Below are positions 5,669 through 6,551 of a DNA stretch of 6,551 nucleotides, piece by piece; position 1 is the first letter of the stretch, and each line of letters begins with the position of its first letter. The notes under the pieces were generated by a model. It worked only from the letters and a program-made list of their open reading frames with translations. It had not been told where the DNA came from and made no database searches. The stretch spans positions 1 through 6,551 of the forward strand of contig CAMCOJ010000121.1 in NCBI GenBank assembly GCA_945876405.1, read 5' to 3'. Source of the DNA: an uncultured Ruminococcus sp. GTDB taxonomy: Bacteria; Bacillota; Clostridia; Oscillospirales; Ruminococcaceae. The position numbers and the translations under genes are program-made.

Positions 5669-6551
5669 TGGAAAAGTATATGAAACGAGCCATAGAGCTT
5701 GCTGAAAAGGCAGCTGCTATGGGGGAGATACCAGTCGGAGCAGTTGTTGTAAAACGTGATACTGGAGAAATCATCTCTGAAGGATATAACAGAAGGGAAA
5801 CTGACAAAAATGCACTTTCCCATGCAGAGATAACCGCTATAGAACTTGCATGCAGCCGGCTTGGAGGCTGGAGGCTTATCGGATGCGACCTGTACGTCAC
5901 GCTTGAACCCTGTCCGATGTGCTGCGGTGCCATTATTAACTCACGGATTGAGAGAGTTATATACGGAGCTGATGACTGCAAGGCCGGTTCCGTTTTCTCC
6001 GTTCAGAAAATGTTTGATCTGCCGTACAATCATAAACCGGAAGTTATACCGGGTGTTATGGCTGACCAGTGCTCATCACTTCTCAGCAGCTTTTTTAAAC
6101 GAATAAGAAAAATTCAGAAATACATAGGAGCAGATATGATTAACTTTGAAAATGAATGGGATTCCCTCCTTAAAGATGAATTCAGCAAGGAATACTACCA
6201 GAATCTCAGAAAAATACTTATTAAAGAATACAAGACACAGACTATATACCCGGATATGTACGATATTTTCAATGCTCTTCGCTACACGTCCTACTCTGAT
6301 GTAAAAGTTGTAATACTTGGTCAGGATCCGTATCACGGACCAAATCAGGCTCATGGTCTGTCATTTTCAGTGCGAAAAGGAGTTGCCCCCCCGCCGTCAC
6401 TTAAAAATATTTTCAAAGAGATTAAAGATGAACTTGGAATTGACAACACAGGAAAGCACGGAGAACTTACAAACTGGGCAAAGTCAGGTGTTCTCCTTCT
6501 TAACGCAGTCCTCACCGTACGTCAGGGCCAGGCAAACAGCCACAAAGGAAT
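5668..6551 (+). CDS. tadA-ung: TadA-Ung fusion: tRNA adenosine deaminase joined in frame to uracil-DNA glycosylase (3' end cut by window)
   Basis: One uninterrupted frame of 294 visible codons encodes two enzymes. Residues 1-~155 are a complete TadA, which deaminates adenosine 34 of tRNA-Arg to inosine. It has EIPVGAVVV (25-33), the zinc/catalytic HAE (52-54), PCPMC (81-85), the [13 protein letters not shown] segment, and a C-terminal helix with FFKRIRK. From Met157 the frame continues as a family-1 uracil-DNA glycosylase. It shows a native-looking N-terminus ([13 protein letters not shown]), [23 protein letters not shown] with catalytic Asp220, the PPPSLKNI loop, and [17 protein letters not shown] with Asn279. 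The window ends before the expected HPSPLS motif. There is almost no linker. The start overlaps the preceding stop as TAATG, with no strong ribosome site, so translation is probably coupled. An internal ribosome site and ATG at the Ung boundary could also yield free Ung. The alternative is two normal genes joined by a stop-losing mutation or a sequence error. Confidence 0.88.
   Translation, partial: MEKYMKRAIELAEKAAAMGEIPVGAVVVKRDTGEIISEGYNRRETDKNALSHAEITAIELACSRLGGWRLIGCDLYVTLEPCPMCCGAIINSRIERVIYGADDCKAGSVFSVQKMFDLPYNHKPEVIPGVMADQCSSLLSSFFKRIRKIQKYIGADMINFENEWDSLLKDEFSKEYYQNLRKILIKEYKTQTIYPDMYDIFNALRYTSYSDVKVVILGQDPYHGPNQAHGLSFSVRKGVAPPPSLKNIFKEIKDELGIDNTGKHGELTNWAKSGVLLLNAVLTVRQGQANSHKG
6126..6138 (+). 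promoter_or_regulatory. ung: Internal ribosome binding site and in-frame ATG for the Ung part
   Basis: AGGAG (6126-6130) lies five bases before an ATG (6136-6138) that is codon 157 of the fusion and falls where stand-alone Ung proteins normally begin. This is a stronger site than the one before tadA, so a free Ung could be made from the same message. A TAG overlapping this site (6125-6127) lies in another frame. Confidence 0.6.

Noticed and set aside
6094..6100. TTTAAAC, identical to a classic -1 ribosomal frameshift heptamer, at the TadA-Ung junction
   Set aside because: The reading frame here is TTT-TTT-AAA, so the heptamer is not in the U-UUA-AAC phase needed for -1 slippage, and the genes are already in frame.
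6076..6354. Reverse-strand open frame of 92 codons across the TadA-Ung junction
   Set aside because: It is antisense to clear Ung motifs, with no recognisable protein features.
5668..6551. A natural base-editing or DNA mutagenesis system made from the deaminase and the glycosylase
   Set aside because: The TadA part makes inosine, not uracil, and carries ordinary tRNA deaminase motifs. Nothing shows that it acts on DNA, so this remains unsupported speculation.
1622..6551. A defence island built from the cytidine-deaminase-like gene, the degenerate GGDEF gene and Ung
   Set aside because: The genes are on different strands and in different operons, with thrH and a phosphopantetheinyl transferase between them. 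No nuclease, toxin or known defence effector is present.

Overview
The window looks like a stretch of core chromosome from a low-to-moderate GC Firmicute of the Ruminococcus/Oscillospiraceae type. This rests on general character: A/T-rich intergenic DNA, strong AGGAGG-type ribosome binding sites, consensus sigma-A promoters, a ThrH-type HAD phosphatase, and a GT39-like membrane protein of a kind common in gut Clostridia. The genus is an inference. No tRNA, rRNA, CRISPR array, insertion sequence or phage gene is visible.

Layout, left to right. (1) Positions 35-67 hold a terminator hairpin that closes a leftward two-gene operon. The operon runs from a promoter at 2375-2403 through a cytidine-deaminase-fold protein (1622-2266) into a membrane sensor with an extracytoplasmic Cache-like region and a degenerate GGDEF domain (66-1610). 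(2) Positions 2267-2604 are a 338-base divergent control region. It has two near-consensus promoters with extended -10 elements, a cluster of ATGTAT/ATACAT half-sites, and a structured leader. (3) thrH (2605-3213, rightward) encodes a phosphoserine phosphatase/homoserine phosphotransferase family protein and ends at a terminator shared with the convergent gene. (4) A leftward Sfp-type 4'-phosphopantetheinyl transferase lies at 3263-3904. (5) A second divergent control region (3905-4069) has two promoters flanking an ATTTGC-N6-GCAAAT inverted repeat. (6) A rightward operon begins with a polytopic GT-C-type glycosyltransferase-like protein (4070-5668). Its stop codon overlaps the start of the last reading frame by one base.

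The most notable object is that last frame, 5668 to the window edge. It is open without interruption through a complete tRNA adenosine deaminase (TadA) and directly into a family-1 uracil-DNA glycosylase (Ung), with essentially no linker. The Ung part still has its own in-frame ATG (6136) behind an AGGAG ribosome binding site. The locus could therefore make a TadA-Ung fusion, a free Ung, or both. A single-base change near the junction would restore two separate genes, so a recent stop loss or a sequence error must be excluded before the fusion is accepted.

The genes do not form one obvious pathway. The left operon suggests signalling or nucleotide metabolism, thrH amino-acid metabolism, the transferase carrier-protein priming, and the right operon envelope glycosylation plus tRNA modification and DNA repair.
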